Below, in pieces: positions 35,069 through 47,569 of a DNA stretch of 64,000 bases (its first letter is position 1; the number at the start of each line of letters is the position of its first letter). The DNA is taken from assembly GCA_035235625.1 (NCBI GenBank), contig CP141146.1:12022501-12086500 (forward strand), read 5' to 3'. This stretch comes from Saururus chinensis (lineage: Eukaryota > Streptophyta > Magnoliopsida > Piperales > Saururaceae). The position numbers and the translations under genes were made by a program. Under the pieces are notes generated by a model. That model ran no database searches. It was not told the origin of the DNA and saw only the letters and a list, made by a program, of their open reading frames with translations.

Positions 35069-35449
35069 ACTAGCATCATTATATTACAAATTTTGGCTAA
35101 CAGCTCTTAAGTAACAAAAATAGTATCTACAGATGTTTCACAATGTGCCTTGTCATTTGACGAGAAAATACCAAATTTGATAGTCTTGTACTCGGGAGTC
35201 TCCTAAGAGAATCAGGAATTCAAGGTCATGGTAGTATTGTAATAGAGTAGTTGTTTGCAAATCATCTATTAAGAAAGTGCAAAGTGCTTCATTGACTAGT
35301 TTCATTGTATTATATCTCTTTTGTATTTTATCTTAGTTGAGCTGTTGCAATTTCAAGTGATTTTTATAATGCCTCAAATGAGTACCCCTTTTGCTATCAT
35401 TCTCAGTTAAGGAAATGTTCGTGTTCCTCCCCTATTTCCCACTTATACA

Positions 35450-35870
35450 AAATTCTTATGGGAGATTAATAATATTGTTAATTAAGTTTATCAATAATGC
35501 TAAATATTTTAGCAATACCTATTGCAACAAGCTTGCTGCAATATTGTTAGAACCTTGTAGCAATATTGCGAAATTGTTTCAGCATTATCGCTTATAAGAG
35601 ATTAATAATATTTTTCTTTGTTTTAGCATAATTGCTACAAGCTATAACCTTGTAGCAATATTACCTAACCATTTCAGCATTATCACTTATGGGAGATCAA
35701 TAATATTGTTAAATTGGTTTAGCATAACTGCGAAACCTTGTAGCAATATTGCTACAAGGTTGTGCAATATTGCTATCAAGTTATAAGCAATATTGCTCAA
35801 CCGTTTGAGCATTATCGCTTATGGGAGATGAATATTATTGTTGATTTGGTTTAACATAATTTGGTTCTGC
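35450..35870. repeat. Degenerate tandem repeat with TAGCAATATTGCTA palindromes
   Basis: Phrases of the type TTATGGGAGATTAATAATAT recur near 35457, 35594, 35686 and 35819, with CCTTGTAGCAATATTGC near 35552, 35647 and 35733. Spacing is irregular (about 93-138 bp). The self-complementary TAGCAATATTGCTACAAGG core could form hairpins. Confidence 0.5.
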
Positions 35871-35879
35871 ATCATTTTA

Positions 35880-37945
35880 TACTTTTAACTAAGTTGATTT
35901 GGCCATTTAAAATAAAACCTAGTAGCCATTTTTGAAATCATTTGTCAATTATGAGTTTTGAAAGCCTTTTGAGCAATTTTACTTTCATATAGGACACAAT
36001 GGTCTATAAATACATCATGTACATTATACAAATATATTTCACCGCAGCACAATCAATGATCTCGAAAGTACATCTAAAAGCAAAACTAGGTAGGAGAGAT
36101 AGGGAAAAATATGGACTATTGTAATATCTCTATACCAACACACTACACTATTTATTCATGATGCAGGCTCATACCAAGTATAAACACAGGGAGTACACAT
36201 ACAATAGGGACACTAATAGCTGATATATAATGGGGCATGCCATATTTCAGAGAAAGACAATTTTTGGATTATAATTTCATTTTCCGTCATAAAGTGCACA
36301 TTATAATTTAACTAGGTACATGTCTTCAAGCTTTTTCCTATCCTTCTAACTATAGTGTTTGCCACCAATTTTTTGCTGTAGAGAGCTGCATCTTTGGGTC
36401 GTTTGGTCATTGTTGAAGAAAATCCAGAACCTGTTACTACTTCTGGTCAAGTACTTGTTGTCAAGTTAACATGTTAAAGAGTAGCATGCAGTTGATGGAA
36501 ATAATTGGGGATCTTCTGGTTTTTACTTTACAAGATAAAACTTTTTATGATTTCAAGCACCCTTGGATTTGACTTGCACAGTTGTCTCCCCATGGCTGAC
36601 AAACCAAATTTCATTAGTTCTAGTTTTTGTGTTTTGCAATATGCCTTCCCAAGAGGCTAGTGGAACACTTGAATCTGGATAGTAATCAAATTTTTGTGTT
36701 TTGCAATATTAACTTTTATTCATATACGTGATAAAGTATATCTAATCCCTAATTTGTACCATATGTTTTGTATTAACAGCATGGTCTTCATCACGTGAAC
36801 CGAGTTTCGAGATTGCATTCTGCAACTTCTTTTAGATAGTCATCTCAGGCAGTAGGCTGCTACAGGATGTCTCCCACCAAAAGATGAAGTTGCTCCAAAA
36901 TCTCAATTGTCAAATGCAAAAACTTATCTTTAGAATAAGCACTTACTTAGGTTAGACTCTACTTAAGCCCATTACTATTTTATCTCTTGACTGCGTTGAG
37001 TTCAAGTATTAGGTCTTAAGCCGACACATATGGACATCTTGTCATCCTGGTATCACATAAGGACTAAGGAGCTCCTGCCCCCACTAGAAGTTTGTCCTCA
37101 ACAGTATGGTGCAATGGGTAAGGACAAAGAAGAGAGGAAGTTCATTGAAACTGAAAAATCCTGCAAACATAATAGAGCTAAAAATCCTAAATGAGTTTGT
37201 TGAATGTAGTTCAAATGTTGAGCTCCTTAGCTTTCGAAAGAAATACTTATACCCATCATTTCTATAACACAATAAATGACTTTTAACATGGAGAATCCAC
37301 TCCAAAATGAGTTTGAGTATCTGGCTTGTGGGGATGAAGTATGAACAATTGTCGCTAGATATAAATTGAGCCAAACGAAAGCTTAATCTTCGCCCTGCTT
37401 GGTGATCAACTTGGCTAAAAAAAGAGACAAATGCACCCAATTAATTTGACTGATAAAAGTTACTAAAAAATGCAGGTCACACGAGAGAGTGAGAGAGCAC
37501 ATCCTCAAAATTTTCAAAGTTTTGAATGTCAAGGTTCATCATTATCCTTTGGAATGATTGCAGCTTATATGTCATAAAGTTTGACCACGGGATACCTTTA
37601 AACCACAGGTGTGCCTATGTCATACTCAATAAATGTTAGATTCAGATATGCAACAATGCAAAATATAATTAAAGATTAATTTAGAGCCAATGAATAATTG
37701 CTTAAACACCAACAAACAATAACATATACAATCATAAAATAGATTACTATTGTTAGCTACCAAAACAAAGGCACACATTTCTTTTTCTTCAATTCTTCAA
37801 AACTGTTCTGAAAATAAATATCCAACAATCAAAATTTATCTATGTAGTTTATAGTCAAACTACACATATGAAAGGAATTAAACTAATAACATAGCAACAA
37901 CATCAAGAAAAAATTACCTCATCTCTATAGCAAATTCGTACAAAT
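35880..37945. other. No supported gene; possible retroelement remnant near 37.1-37.4 kb
   Basis: AT-rich. A 118-codon minus-strand open frame at 37084-37440 ends in ILLRTNF followed by a G-rich stretch, faintly like a polyprotein tail, but there is no conserved motif. I leave it uncalled. Confidence 0.35.
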
Positions 37946-37950
37946 TATTT

Positions 37951-38167
37951 TCAACCTTCTATGATTACATATAACATCACTTAGAAAAATAATACAAAAT
38001 GTTATCAACTTTCTACTGTTGCATATAACATCACTTAGCAAAATGACACAAAATGTTTTCAACCTTCTGCGACTGCATATAGCATCACTTAGCAAAATGA
38101 CAAAAAATATTTTTCAACCTTTTGCAACTGCATATAACATCACTTGGCAATTTGATCAGTCTAAGCT
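37951..38167. repeat. Four tandem copies of a 54-bp unit
   Basis: Units start with TCAACCTTCT-type phrases at 37951, 38005, 38059 and 38114 and contain GCATATAACATCACTTAGCA. Period is 54, 54 and 55 bp. Non-coding. Confidence 0.75.
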
Positions 38168-38736
38168 TAAAAAAACTTAAATAAAATCTTCATGTTCAAT
38201 TAATAATATTTAAACCTCAGCTGAGGTTCAGGAATCTCCAATTGGCTTTATTGTATAGTAGACATAGAGACTTGCTTCACAATGTATTTAAATTTACAAC
38301 TTTATATTATGCTAAAACTATTAAGAAAAATGTTAGGGTTGAAGCTAATGATTTAACTTACCTCAAGTAAGTTGGCAAAACCTTTGGTACTTTTAGGATT
38401 ACCTTAGCAAAAAATGATGCCTAAAATACATGCCACTAATTTAGAATTATATAAAATAGGAAAAGATATGTGATAGTATTTATAACACACTGAATAAATA
38501 TATTTACCTATGGTGATTGAAAGATTGGGATATGAGGACGAAGTTGCAATTGAGTAAATGAGGCAAGATACTCTTGAGTGATTGGACATGATTGCTTCTT
38601 TTGCTCTCGATGTCATTCAAGGCAACCCCTCTTCTTCGTAGCTGCTTTACTACCACAATCATATTTAGTACAAGAGAGGAATTAGAAAGAGGAGAGAGAA
38701 CTAATACCATAGGAGAGCATAGGAGACATGATTACA

Positions 38737-38760
38737 GGGGGGGGGGGGGGGGGGGGGGGG
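38737..38760 (+). repeat. Uninterrupted run of 24 G
   Basis: A homopolymer of 24 guanines lies between ATTACA and AGAAAAGC. It can form G-quadruplexes and is error-prone in sequencing, so the true length is uncertain. Confidence 0.9.
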
Positions 38761-39399
38761 AGAAAAGCAAAGAAATAAGTAGTGCCAGTGAATGAAACTG
38801 AAACCGATGACCCCTGCGAATCCTGCGATTGGAGCAATAGGGAGGGCGGGAATGAATTCGAATGCCTGATCCACCTGGCCTCAGGGTGGCTGGCAGGCAG
38901 GGGGCTATTTGTTCCTCCACTTTCCTTTGTCATGATTGTACTTGGTACTTTTCTATGCTTTAGTTTTTTACCTCTCCTTTTTTGTCATGCTCTTGCTTTC
39001 TGAGCCCGGATGGGCCTTTTTTGTTTTTTGTAATTTTTTTCTTTTGGTAATTGAACTTCGAGGGGATTTGTGCTTGGAGAATTGGGCTTTGGAGCTCCTG
39101 GAGAATTGGGTGCCCATGGAACTTAATGTTTAATCTTCTGGTGCCATGGGTGTGTTTGGACTCTAGACCCAAAAGCTTAAATTAAGAGGGGAGAGGCAAT
39201 AAGCAATAGTTGTTTTAAACTAAGCAAAACTTCCTTTTTGTGTGGGACAAGAAAGATAGAAATGTCTTTAAACTCCAATAGAGGCATATACAATAAATGT
39301 ATATTATAAGCAATAATATTATTTTACTGTAATCCATCACCTTCTTCATCTGCTTTGTTATGTAAGGGATGGCAGCTTAAATTGGGAGGCGAGAGAAAA

Positions 39400-42190
39400 C
39401 AATGGTTTTTAACTAAGCAAAGATTCCTTTCTGTGTAGGAGGAGATATACATCAATGACTTTAAAATAAATAAAAAAAATGTATTAGTAATGCATAGGAA
39501 TTTACGTCGCTAATATCTAGAAACAATGGTTTTTAACTAAGCAAAGATTTCTTTCTGTGTAGGAGGAGATATACATCAATGACTTTAAAAGAAATAAAAG
39601 AAAATGTACTAGCAACGCATAAGAATTTGCATCGTTAATATCCTAGATATTAGCGACACATATATTTAAGCATCACTAATACTTATGGTATTAGCGATGC
39701 TTCGTCCTGTGTATTGCTAATATGTTTATTTTATTTTATATTTATTATTTTTAAAATATAATATATAATATATAATTAAAAAAATTAAATTCCCCTACTC
39801 TCTTCTCTCTTATCCTCAAAGCCGAGGTTCACGTTAACGTGCATGGGAGAGAGAGAAAAAGAGAGAGATCAGAAAGAGGAGAGAGAGCTAGAAGTGAGAG
39901 AGGGGAGAGAGAGAAGGGAGAGACGGAGAAGAGAGAGAGAGGAAAGAGAAGTGAGAGAGGGAGAGAGAGGGAGAGGAGAGAGAAGTGAGAAAGAGAGAAA
40001 GAGAGAGGGAGAGGAGAGAGAAATAGTATAGAGAGAGGAATTTATTTTTTATTTTTTTAGATTTTTTATTAAATATTATATTTTAAAAATAATTAAAAAA
40101 ATAAAAAATATTAGCTACGCATAGGAATTTGCGTCGCTAATACCCTAAATATTAGCTACGCATACGCTTAAGCATCGCTCATACCTATGTATCAGAGACA
40201 TTTTTTGCTATGCGTTACCAATAAATTTATTTTATATTTATTATTATTTTGAATATAATATATAATTTAAAATAAAAAAATAAATTAAATTCCCCTACTC
40301 ACATCCCTCATATCCTCAAAGCCGGGGCTCACGTTGACGCACATGGGGGAGAGAGATAAACAGAGAGAGATCAGAAAGAAGAGAGAGCAAAGAGAGAGAT
40401 GAGAGAGAGCTAGAAGAGAGAGAGGGGGGGAGAGAGAGGAGATCGAGAAGAAAGAAAAGGGAGAGAGGGAGAGGAGAGATAAGAGAGAGAAGTGAGAGAG
40501 GGAGAACGAGGAGGGAGAAGAGAAGTGAGAGTGAAGACATAGGAGATAAAGAGAGGAGAGTGGAGAGAGAAGACAAAAAGAGAGTAGAGAGAGGGAAGAA
40601 TTTAATTTTGTTTTTTTATATTTTTTTAAATATTATATTTTAAAATTAATTAAAAAATAAAAAAGATGCATTAGCAATGCATTGGAATTTGTGTCGCTAA
40701 TACTTTAGATATTCGTGACGCATATGCTTAAGCGTCGCTATACCTAGGGTATCAGCAATGCTTTTTTTTATGCATCACTAATATATTTGTTTTATTTTAT
40801 ATTTATTATTTTTAAAATATAATATATAATTAAAAAATTTTAAAAAAATTTCCATACTCTCTTCCCTTTTATCCTTAGAGCCGGGGCTCATGTTGACACG
40901 AATAGGAGAGAGAGATCAGAAAGAGGAGAGAGCAAAGAGAGAGGAGAGAGAGATAGAAGAGAGAGGGGAGATAGAGAAGAGAGAAGAGAAAGAAGGGAGA
41001 GCTGGAGGGGAGAGAGAAGAGAGAGGGGAGATAGAGAAGAGAGAGAAGAGAAAGAAGGGAGAGAGAGAGTATAGAGAGAGGGAGGAATTTAATTTTTTAA
41101 TTTTTTTATTAAATATTATATTTGAAAAATAATTGAAAAGAAATAAAAAATGTATTAGCGACGCATACACTTAAGCATCACTCATACTTAGGGTATCAAC
41201 AACCTTTTTTGCTATGTGTCACTAATACATTTATTTTATTATATATTTATTATTTTTAAAATATAAAATATAATTAAAAATAAAAAAATTTAAATTAAAT
41301 TCCCCTACTCTCTTCCCTCTTATCCTAAGAGCCAAGGCTTATGATGAAGCACGTGGGAGAGATAGAGAAAAAGAGAGAGATCATAAAGAGGAGACAACAA
41401 AGAGAGAGGAGAGAGCTAGAAGAGAGAGGGGGCGAGAGAGAGGAGAGAGAAGGGAGAGAGAGAGAGATGAGAGAGAAGAAAGTATAAAGAGGGAGGAATA
41501 TAATTTTTGATTTTTTAGATATTTTTATTAAATATTATATTTTAAAAATAATTAAAAAGAAATAAAAGAAAATGTATTAGCGATGCATAAGAATTTGTGT
41601 CGCTAATACCTTAGATATTAGCAATGCATACACTTAAGCGTCGGTAATACCTACGGTATTAGAGACACTTTTTGTTATGTGTCGCTAATACATTTATTTT
41701 ATATTTATTATTTTTAAAATATAATATATAATTAAAAAAATTAAAAACAATCAATTCCCCTACTATTTTTCCTCTTATCCTCGGAGTCGGGGCTCATGTT
41801 GACGCGCGTGAGAGAGAGAGATCATAAAGAGGAGAGAGCAAAGAGAGAGGAGAGAGTGGTGAGAGAGAAGTGAGAGAGGGTGAGAGAGAGGAGAGAAGAG
41901 ATAGAGAGAGGAGAGAGAGTGATGAGAGAGAGAAGGAGAAGGGAGAGAGATAGAGAGAGGAGAGAGAATAGATAGAGAATAGATAGAGAGCAGAGAGAGA
42001 GAAGAGAGAGAGAGAGTGGAAATTTAAGAATTAAATATGTATTATTTGCTACGCACATTGAAGTTTGTCACAAATAATGCCTTATTAGCAACACATATTT
42101 TATGCGTCGTGAAAAATATGTCACTTTATAACTAAGCTTCATCAGAAGCATCGCAAATAATCATGTTTTTGTGAGGCTTCTGGTGGAGCG
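39400..42190. repeat. Five-copy complex tandem array with GA tracts and GCGTCGCTAATA palindromes
   Basis: A landmark of the type GCCGGGGCTCACGTTGACGC recurs at 39821, 40321, 40880, 41331 and 41786, spacing 451-559 bp. Each unit holds, in order, a palindromic block (TATTAGCGACGCA ... TGCGTCGCTAATA), an AT-rich block with TATTTATTATTTTTAAAATA, TTCCCCTACTC, the landmark, and a 100-230 bp (GA)n tract. Length variation lies mainly in the GA tract. Long open frames here are only (GA)n read-through. The TTAGCGACGC words resemble subterminal repeats of plant CACTA elements, but no CACTA terminus was found. Confidence 0.75.
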
Positions 42191-42354
42191 TCGCAAAAAA
42201 AAAAGCCCTTGCGCGATCTTTCGCACTCTGGTGAATTCGATTGCACAAATGAAATTCACCCGTGCATGAAATTTTTGCTCATGGACAAATTTTCCTGCGC
42301 TGATTACCTGACCCCTCCCCTCCCGTATCCTTCAACACCCTCCTTCTCTGATCA

Positions 42355-42800
42355 TTGCCCTTACTCTATCTTTCTCTTGCCTCCTCTTCCTTTTCTCCGC
42401 CATCGTCCCCTTGCCTCTATTCCTCCACACCGTGGCTGGGCATCACAAATCCTTTGCACCTCGTAGACGCCCACAAGACCCGCCCCCATTGCTCACACTC
42501 TCTCCAAGGTCCTCTCCCTTGTCACCACCGTCCCTGCCTCCTATCGCATGTACGAGGCTTTACGTTCCCTCGCGACAGCCTCTTGGATGACAAGCTTCGC
42601 GAGGGCCTCGGCGCCATCAATTGTGCCGCCCCTCTCCTCCTCAATCTCCGGACCATTAGCCAGATTGAGACCGACGTAGGAGAGATCTTTGCAATCGACA
42701 GCCGCCAGCTGCGGCGCATCCTTTCCGGTGCAGCCCGTTCATTAGTCTTACCAGGGGAACCACCGAGGATAACCCCCCACCTCAAATCACCTCAGAACAA
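42355..42800 (+). pseudogene. Unrecognised GC-rich gene fragment with a frame change
   Basis: Between 42480 and 42750 the sequence codes for helix-rich protein in two frames: VLSLVTTVPASYRMYEALRS then, from 42575 in another frame, DSLLDDKLREGLGAINCAA and ISQIETDVGEIFAIDSRQLR. The two pieces read naturally as one protein split by a frameshift near 42570. I do not recognise the family. It is cut off by the LTR that begins at 42839. It may be a captured or decayed gene piece. Confidence 0.35.
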
Positions 42801-42838
42801 GAACCGGGCAGCTGACTCCTTGAAGTCTGGTCCGTCTG

Positions 42839-44475
42839 TGTCACGACCTAGATTTTTAAAACCCTTTTTAAAAAAAAGGACACGCGATAAATCACAATGA
42901 TTTTTTTTCTTCTTAAATACAAAACAAATCAATCGATTAATTATCCAAGACGTGATAACCGGGGTTCACAAATACGAATATCAACATATGATATTATTAC
43001 ACGTGTCAAATTCGATAAATAGCAGGTTAACCCTTCAAGTACAAGTCTATCATCTGTCTGAAAATAAACAACCAAGCAAAGTTGGCTCTCACGCCAGTAA
43101 TTACAATTACTTACAAGATTGCAGAAGCAAGAAGCTAGATCCCACTAGTACAATGTCATCTTCAAACGCCCAACAACGTCCTAATCTCACAACGTCCCCA
43201 TCTAAAGAACCTGCAAGCAAACAATATCAAACATCTCCTACCCTTGGAAGAGCGTTTTAGAAGAACAAAAGTATTAATTAATATCTTTGAATCAGGCCAA
43301 CATCACTCGATGTTAGTTGCCTACGTACTCATTAGACAACATCTCCAATGTTTCCAACAAGATCGGATCCAGACGTAGTTCTGTATAAAATCTACAATAT
43401 CTTAAGAAACATAACATCACACATGCAATGCTTAAGTATTTTCAACCAACCTACATTTTATGCAAGTCCTTCAATTGTTCTACTTGTTCTAATTAAATAA
43501 GCAATATCAAACAATGTTATTAATTACCTCTCGAACCATTGTTCAATAATTAATATCCCCATATAGTCCCAATGACAGACTCATGAGATGTTAACCTAAG
43601 TGACAAATGATACACTCACCATAGACCACCCTCAAAGGTAAATCCATGACGAAAACCCTAAAATCCACCGGGAAGTACCATCACCCATCCTAGGCCATAA
43701 AGGACATGACCGGAATGGAAGGGCATGGCCCACAACTGCACATGAACAAAAATGGCAGGAAAAGTCAACTACGCAGGATATTAGCTAATCCAAATGCGTG
43801 TACACTAAATAATCCTCATTAGATAGGAAGTGAGCCCGGCTCACGCACAACTCCCTCCAACAAGGAGGTGCAACTACACGTTCAAATCAGCAACTCCTGA
43901 ATAGAGCTAAAACTCAGGAAACTATTCAAAACCCTATCTTTCTCATCGATAAGCCAGGATTTTGAATGACTATCTCAAACCTTATTAGTCCCTTCTAGAC
44001 TGGGGTTTAAAACTTGAAACTGCCATTGGTTCATCAACCAAGGCAAATCGTCAGGTCAAAGGCTTTGTTCACTCCATGAACTAGTCCTAAACCCCTCTGA
44101 GGTATTTTAGTCTTTATTTTGATTAGGTGTTCTCGCCCAATTTAAAGCTATCTAACCTCATTGATTAATCTTTCATTAATCTTAAGTTAATGATAAATTA
44201 CCATCACCATATCAATAGCAAACATTAACACAACGAACAACATAAACAATATAGACCAACACAGGTCCAAACAAATCATAATATCAATAACAAAATTTAA
44301 TAATGATATTAAAATTGTTCGAGCTCTCGTGCCCTAACCCTCCTTGGGTTAACTGATTAAGTCTTTATGAAAACTGATCATGATGCAACAAAGGACTGTG
44401 TATTTCAAAATCTAGTGGCACTCTATTGACAAGTTGTACCTCATTGACTCGGCGGTCCTGTCCTGTGTTGACAAT
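42839..44475 (+). mobile_element. Large diverged LTR, related to the one at 56.9-58.9 kb
   Basis: The segment starts TGTCACGACC, a typical Gypsy LTR start. It shares with the LTR at 56896-58864 the phrase GTTGCCTACGTAC (43316 and 57133) and GATCGGATCCAGACGTAGTT (43363 and 57178), in the same order, and a CCCTAACCCTCCTTGGGTTA-like box near its end (44334 and 58819). The right boundary near 44475 (GTCCTGTGTTGACA) is approximate. No coding domains. Confidence 0.5.
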
Positions 44476-44479
44476 ATAT

Positions 44480-46490
44480 ATCTCCTAAAAAAATGTAGAA
44501 TTAAATATACTAAAAAAGAAGTAAAATTACCTTAATTTTTTTGGATGTAATATGTGTTCAGATTCAAAAAAAAATTGCCCAACATTAAATGTCTGATTTC
44601 AAATTTAATGACTAAATGTGAAGGTTGTGTCACATGCTCACTTAAATACTTACAATTACGTTTGAGCATCTCCAAATGAGTAGTCAATTCTTTTACCCAA
44701 CACATAACCTATATGCTGACATGACAATTGGACTACCTAAAATTTGGCTGCTCTAAAAAAGATAACTAACAAAGTAGTCAAATTTGATATCTCCGTTGGG
44801 CTCATTAGGGAAAGAGTCATTTTTAAAGTAAGAAAATCTATTGGCCTATTAAAATATAAAATTTACTTAAAATTTTTCTACCAAGGGGTTAGCAATTTTA
44901 ATCTAACATTTAACTTTAAATTTGTCATTTTTTTTAATTAAGTTGGGACCAGAGGGAGCATATAATAAATTTTCTAGTGCAATCTGAGTGAGCGGCCAGC
45001 TATGGTTCCTACACAGAACCTGGTTGGGCGTTATATTTGAAGTGTATTCAGCAGCCAAATTTTTTAACATTAGACGGGGGATGAGGAGTCGGCCACCTAC
45101 TCTTTTAGCCAACCCACCCTTTTAAAAAAGTTGGTAGATATTTACCCTCTATGTATATTTAAATGGTGAATATCGGCCGACAATGTAGAGATGGGGTGGG
45201 TTGGCTAAAACAAGGGTGATAAACTTTCCATCTTTAGATAAGAGGGGGTTTACAAAATTAAATTGAGTCTAAAAGTTGAACGCTCCTAATTTGGTCGTCC
45301 CTACATGCTTTTGGGGTACAAAGAGAGGCCACCGCAGTACAGCAAGAGGGTCATTCTTGTTCCCTTCAACGGCAATAGCAAATGATTACAAAAGGAAAAT
45401 GAATTTCCTACTTTATATTTTTACACTAAAATCTTGTACCAGCTTTCGATTGGGCTGAGCAATAGATCCCCCCTAGACGCACTTTTTTCATTCCAATCAA
45501 AACATGGTATACAGTTTTGATAAGTAGGTTCATATGGTTGTGAGGCCCTCATGCCACCAAATTGGGTGGCTTTAGTTTTCCCTACCCCATAATAAGCCCA
45601 CCCAAAGTATATATAGGAGCAATTTATTTATGAGATTGATGGCGCATACATATTAGTTTTAGTATCATTAACACTAACATACGCTATCATTATTAAATAG
45701 AATAAGTCTATATACAATCTAATTATCTGCTCAGTACCCTTAATAACCCATAAACTCTCCGAGTAAAATAAGGTATTGAAGGGATTAGTAAGGGTGCATA
45801 TATAGACTCATCCAATTAAATATCACCGATCTTGCATTGTCAGAGGGCCACAACCCAATCAGCTGGCTACAACCGAGAAAACGCATGAGGAGCGTGTTGA
45901 CAGCCCTAAAGCTTGTGATGTAACATACAACCGATCTTGCCTCTCACCCCACCAAACCCAAACTCCTCTGTCCACCCTCCTCCATTGCTCATCAGGTTGC
46001 CGCCGTCATCCTGGCCGCCCCTTCAGCCTAATATCTTACCGTGTACAAGATTATGTTGTAATGTTCAATTGATCAAGAACATAGTATTTCATAGATAGCA
46101 AGTAATATATATGATCAATGATGAAGTTGCAGAGAAATAACTACTCCAAAACTACAGTTCTTTGACGAAAATTCTATGGAAACTCCTATATTTTTGGTAC
46201 TGCTTGCTATTCTTTGATGTGCATCTTCTACCATCTTACTAAAGAAAGAACACAACCGAACCTGGTAAAGGAAGGACTCAAAGGAGGTCAGGGGATGCAC
46301 AAATCATACGATTTTGATCATTTCAAAATTTGGTTAAATAGAATTACTGCCGAGGGAAGGCAAGAGTTTAATCTCATGTTGATTGAGAAACAATTTATTA
46401 AAAGAATTAAAGAAACATATTGAAAAAGAAAAAAATTATGTGAAATATATTGCATTTATAATTTTCGAAGAGGCTCTAAGCTTGCTTTCC
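44480..46490. other. Repeat-rich interval without gene; MITE-like inverted repeat at 45.10-45.21 kb
   Basis: TTTTAGCCAACCCACCCTTT near 45102 is mirrored by GGGTGGGTTGGCTAAAAC near 45194, a small inverted-repeat element. A GAGCATCTCCAA phrase near 44664 is common at ends of plant MITEs. No open frame with recognisable content. Confidence 0.45.
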
Positions 46491-46499
46491 ATGGAGGAA

Positions 46500-47030
46500 T
46501 CAATATGTATATGACACTGGAATACCAATCGTTACTGCACTACCGTCATTCCTTGTCGGCATCGGAATCTGCTTTGTCACCGGCGTCGGCGCCGCCCACG
46601 GCCGGCCGGCATTAGTACCTGCAAGACCCACCATCTTGACGGCCAAGTTGACAATCCCGTTCCTCTCCCCGTCGCGCTCCCTGAGACGGTAACTCAGGTA
46701 GTGGACGAGGTGGGCAGGCACGTAGTCGGCCAGAACGTCCGACATCGGGACACTCGCCACCCCGATCAACCTGTCCCTGGAGCCTGACTTGCAGCGCACC
46801 TCCACGGCCAAGGAGGGTAATGAGGAGGATGTCGACGACGCCTGCAGCGGGATGTGCAACGTCTCGTTCCAACGCGGGTTGCTGCCGCCGTCACGATCCA
46901 GGCTGGTCGACCTGACATCGGTTGCGCCGATGCGGACGACGGCGTAGGCGTTCTTGGAGACGGAGCGGCCACCTATACGGAGGTCCTCGGCGGACAGCAC
47001 GGTGACTTCCAAGTACTGCGATGCCTCCAT
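46500..47030 (-). CDS. C2-domain protein, BON1-associated protein 2 (BAP2)-like
   Basis: A single open frame of 176 residues from the ATG at 47030 to TAG at 46500, GC-rich and free of defects. Residues about 5-130 form one C2 domain: YLEVTVLSAEDLR at the start, KNAYAVVRIG, NPRWNETLHIPL (the NPxWNE motif of C2 domains), then SRDRLIGVASVPMSDVL. The region HYLSYRLRERDGERNGIVNL and the short tail ending GIPVSYTY match the plan of plant BON1-associated proteins. Those bind copine-type BON1 and membranes in a calcium-linked way and restrain defence and cell-death responses; that role is inferred from the family. Length fits (family about 180-210). It could also be called a SRC2-like C2 protein. A TATA box lies about 67 bases upstream. 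Confidence 0.85.
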   Translation of the reverse strand: MEASQYLEVTVLSAEDLRIGGRSVSKNAYAVVRIGATDVRSTSLDRDGGSNPRWNETLHIPLQASSTSSSLPSLAVEVRCKSGSRDRLIGVASVPMSDVLADYVPAHLVHYLSYRLRERDGERNGIVNLAVKMVGLAGTNAGRPWAAPTPVTKQIPMPTRNDGSAVTIGIPVSYTY

Positions 47031-47096
47031 CGATCTTCTTAATTTGCTCGACTCACAGCCACAACTATAAGAGTCACGAAAATATTCTTCTTTCCG

Positions 47097-47104
47097 TATT
47101 TATA
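47097..47104 (-). promoter_or_regulatory. TATA box of the BAP2-like gene
   Basis: The minus strand reads TATAAATA in the context CGATATAAATACGG, ending about 67 bases upstream of the ATG at 47030. Position and match are good for a plant core promoter with a short 5' leader. Confidence 0.6.
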
Positions 47105-47569
47105 TCGTTTAGGACCCGCTGTTTCGTTTCAAAAGGCGAGGACGAATGCTTAAAAGTTAGGCTAACGGTAACTTACCGGCAACGGATTGAGTCAGTGTTT
47201 TTGAAAGTGACCCGGATTAGTGACCCGCTCACCACGACCCAAATTAGTAGTTGGGCTAAAACTTTAGTAGCAAAGGATTGAGTCAAGTGTTTTTGAAAAT
47301 GACCCGGTCACCGACTTAGATTGGTAGCTGGGCTGGGCCAACCAGGTTTAACCGGCGGACAAGCTTGAGTTGTCCTGGGTTTAGTATATAAATCAAAGGG
47401 AAAATTCGCCGCAGGTCCTAACTACCGCTTCTAATAACCGATTAGTCTCGACCAACTTTTTTTAGTCCTGCGTATCCTTATATTTAACTTTTTGTTTATT
47501 AATAAGTCCTTTTTAATTACTTCTATGCCATTATGTTTTGAAGAAATCCAAAATTAGCCCTAGCCTATT

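Noticed and set aside
37084..37440. A 118-codon minus-strand frame
   Set aside because: No conserved motif apart from a faint polyprotein-like tail; too weak to call.
39843..42058. Open frames of Arg/Glu/Gly or Ser/Leu repeats on both strands
   Set aside because: They are read-through of (GA)n tracts; no start context, domain or codon bias.
42209..42466. A second open frame overlapping the unknown fragment
   Set aside because: Pro/Ser-rich shadow of pyrimidine-rich sequence.
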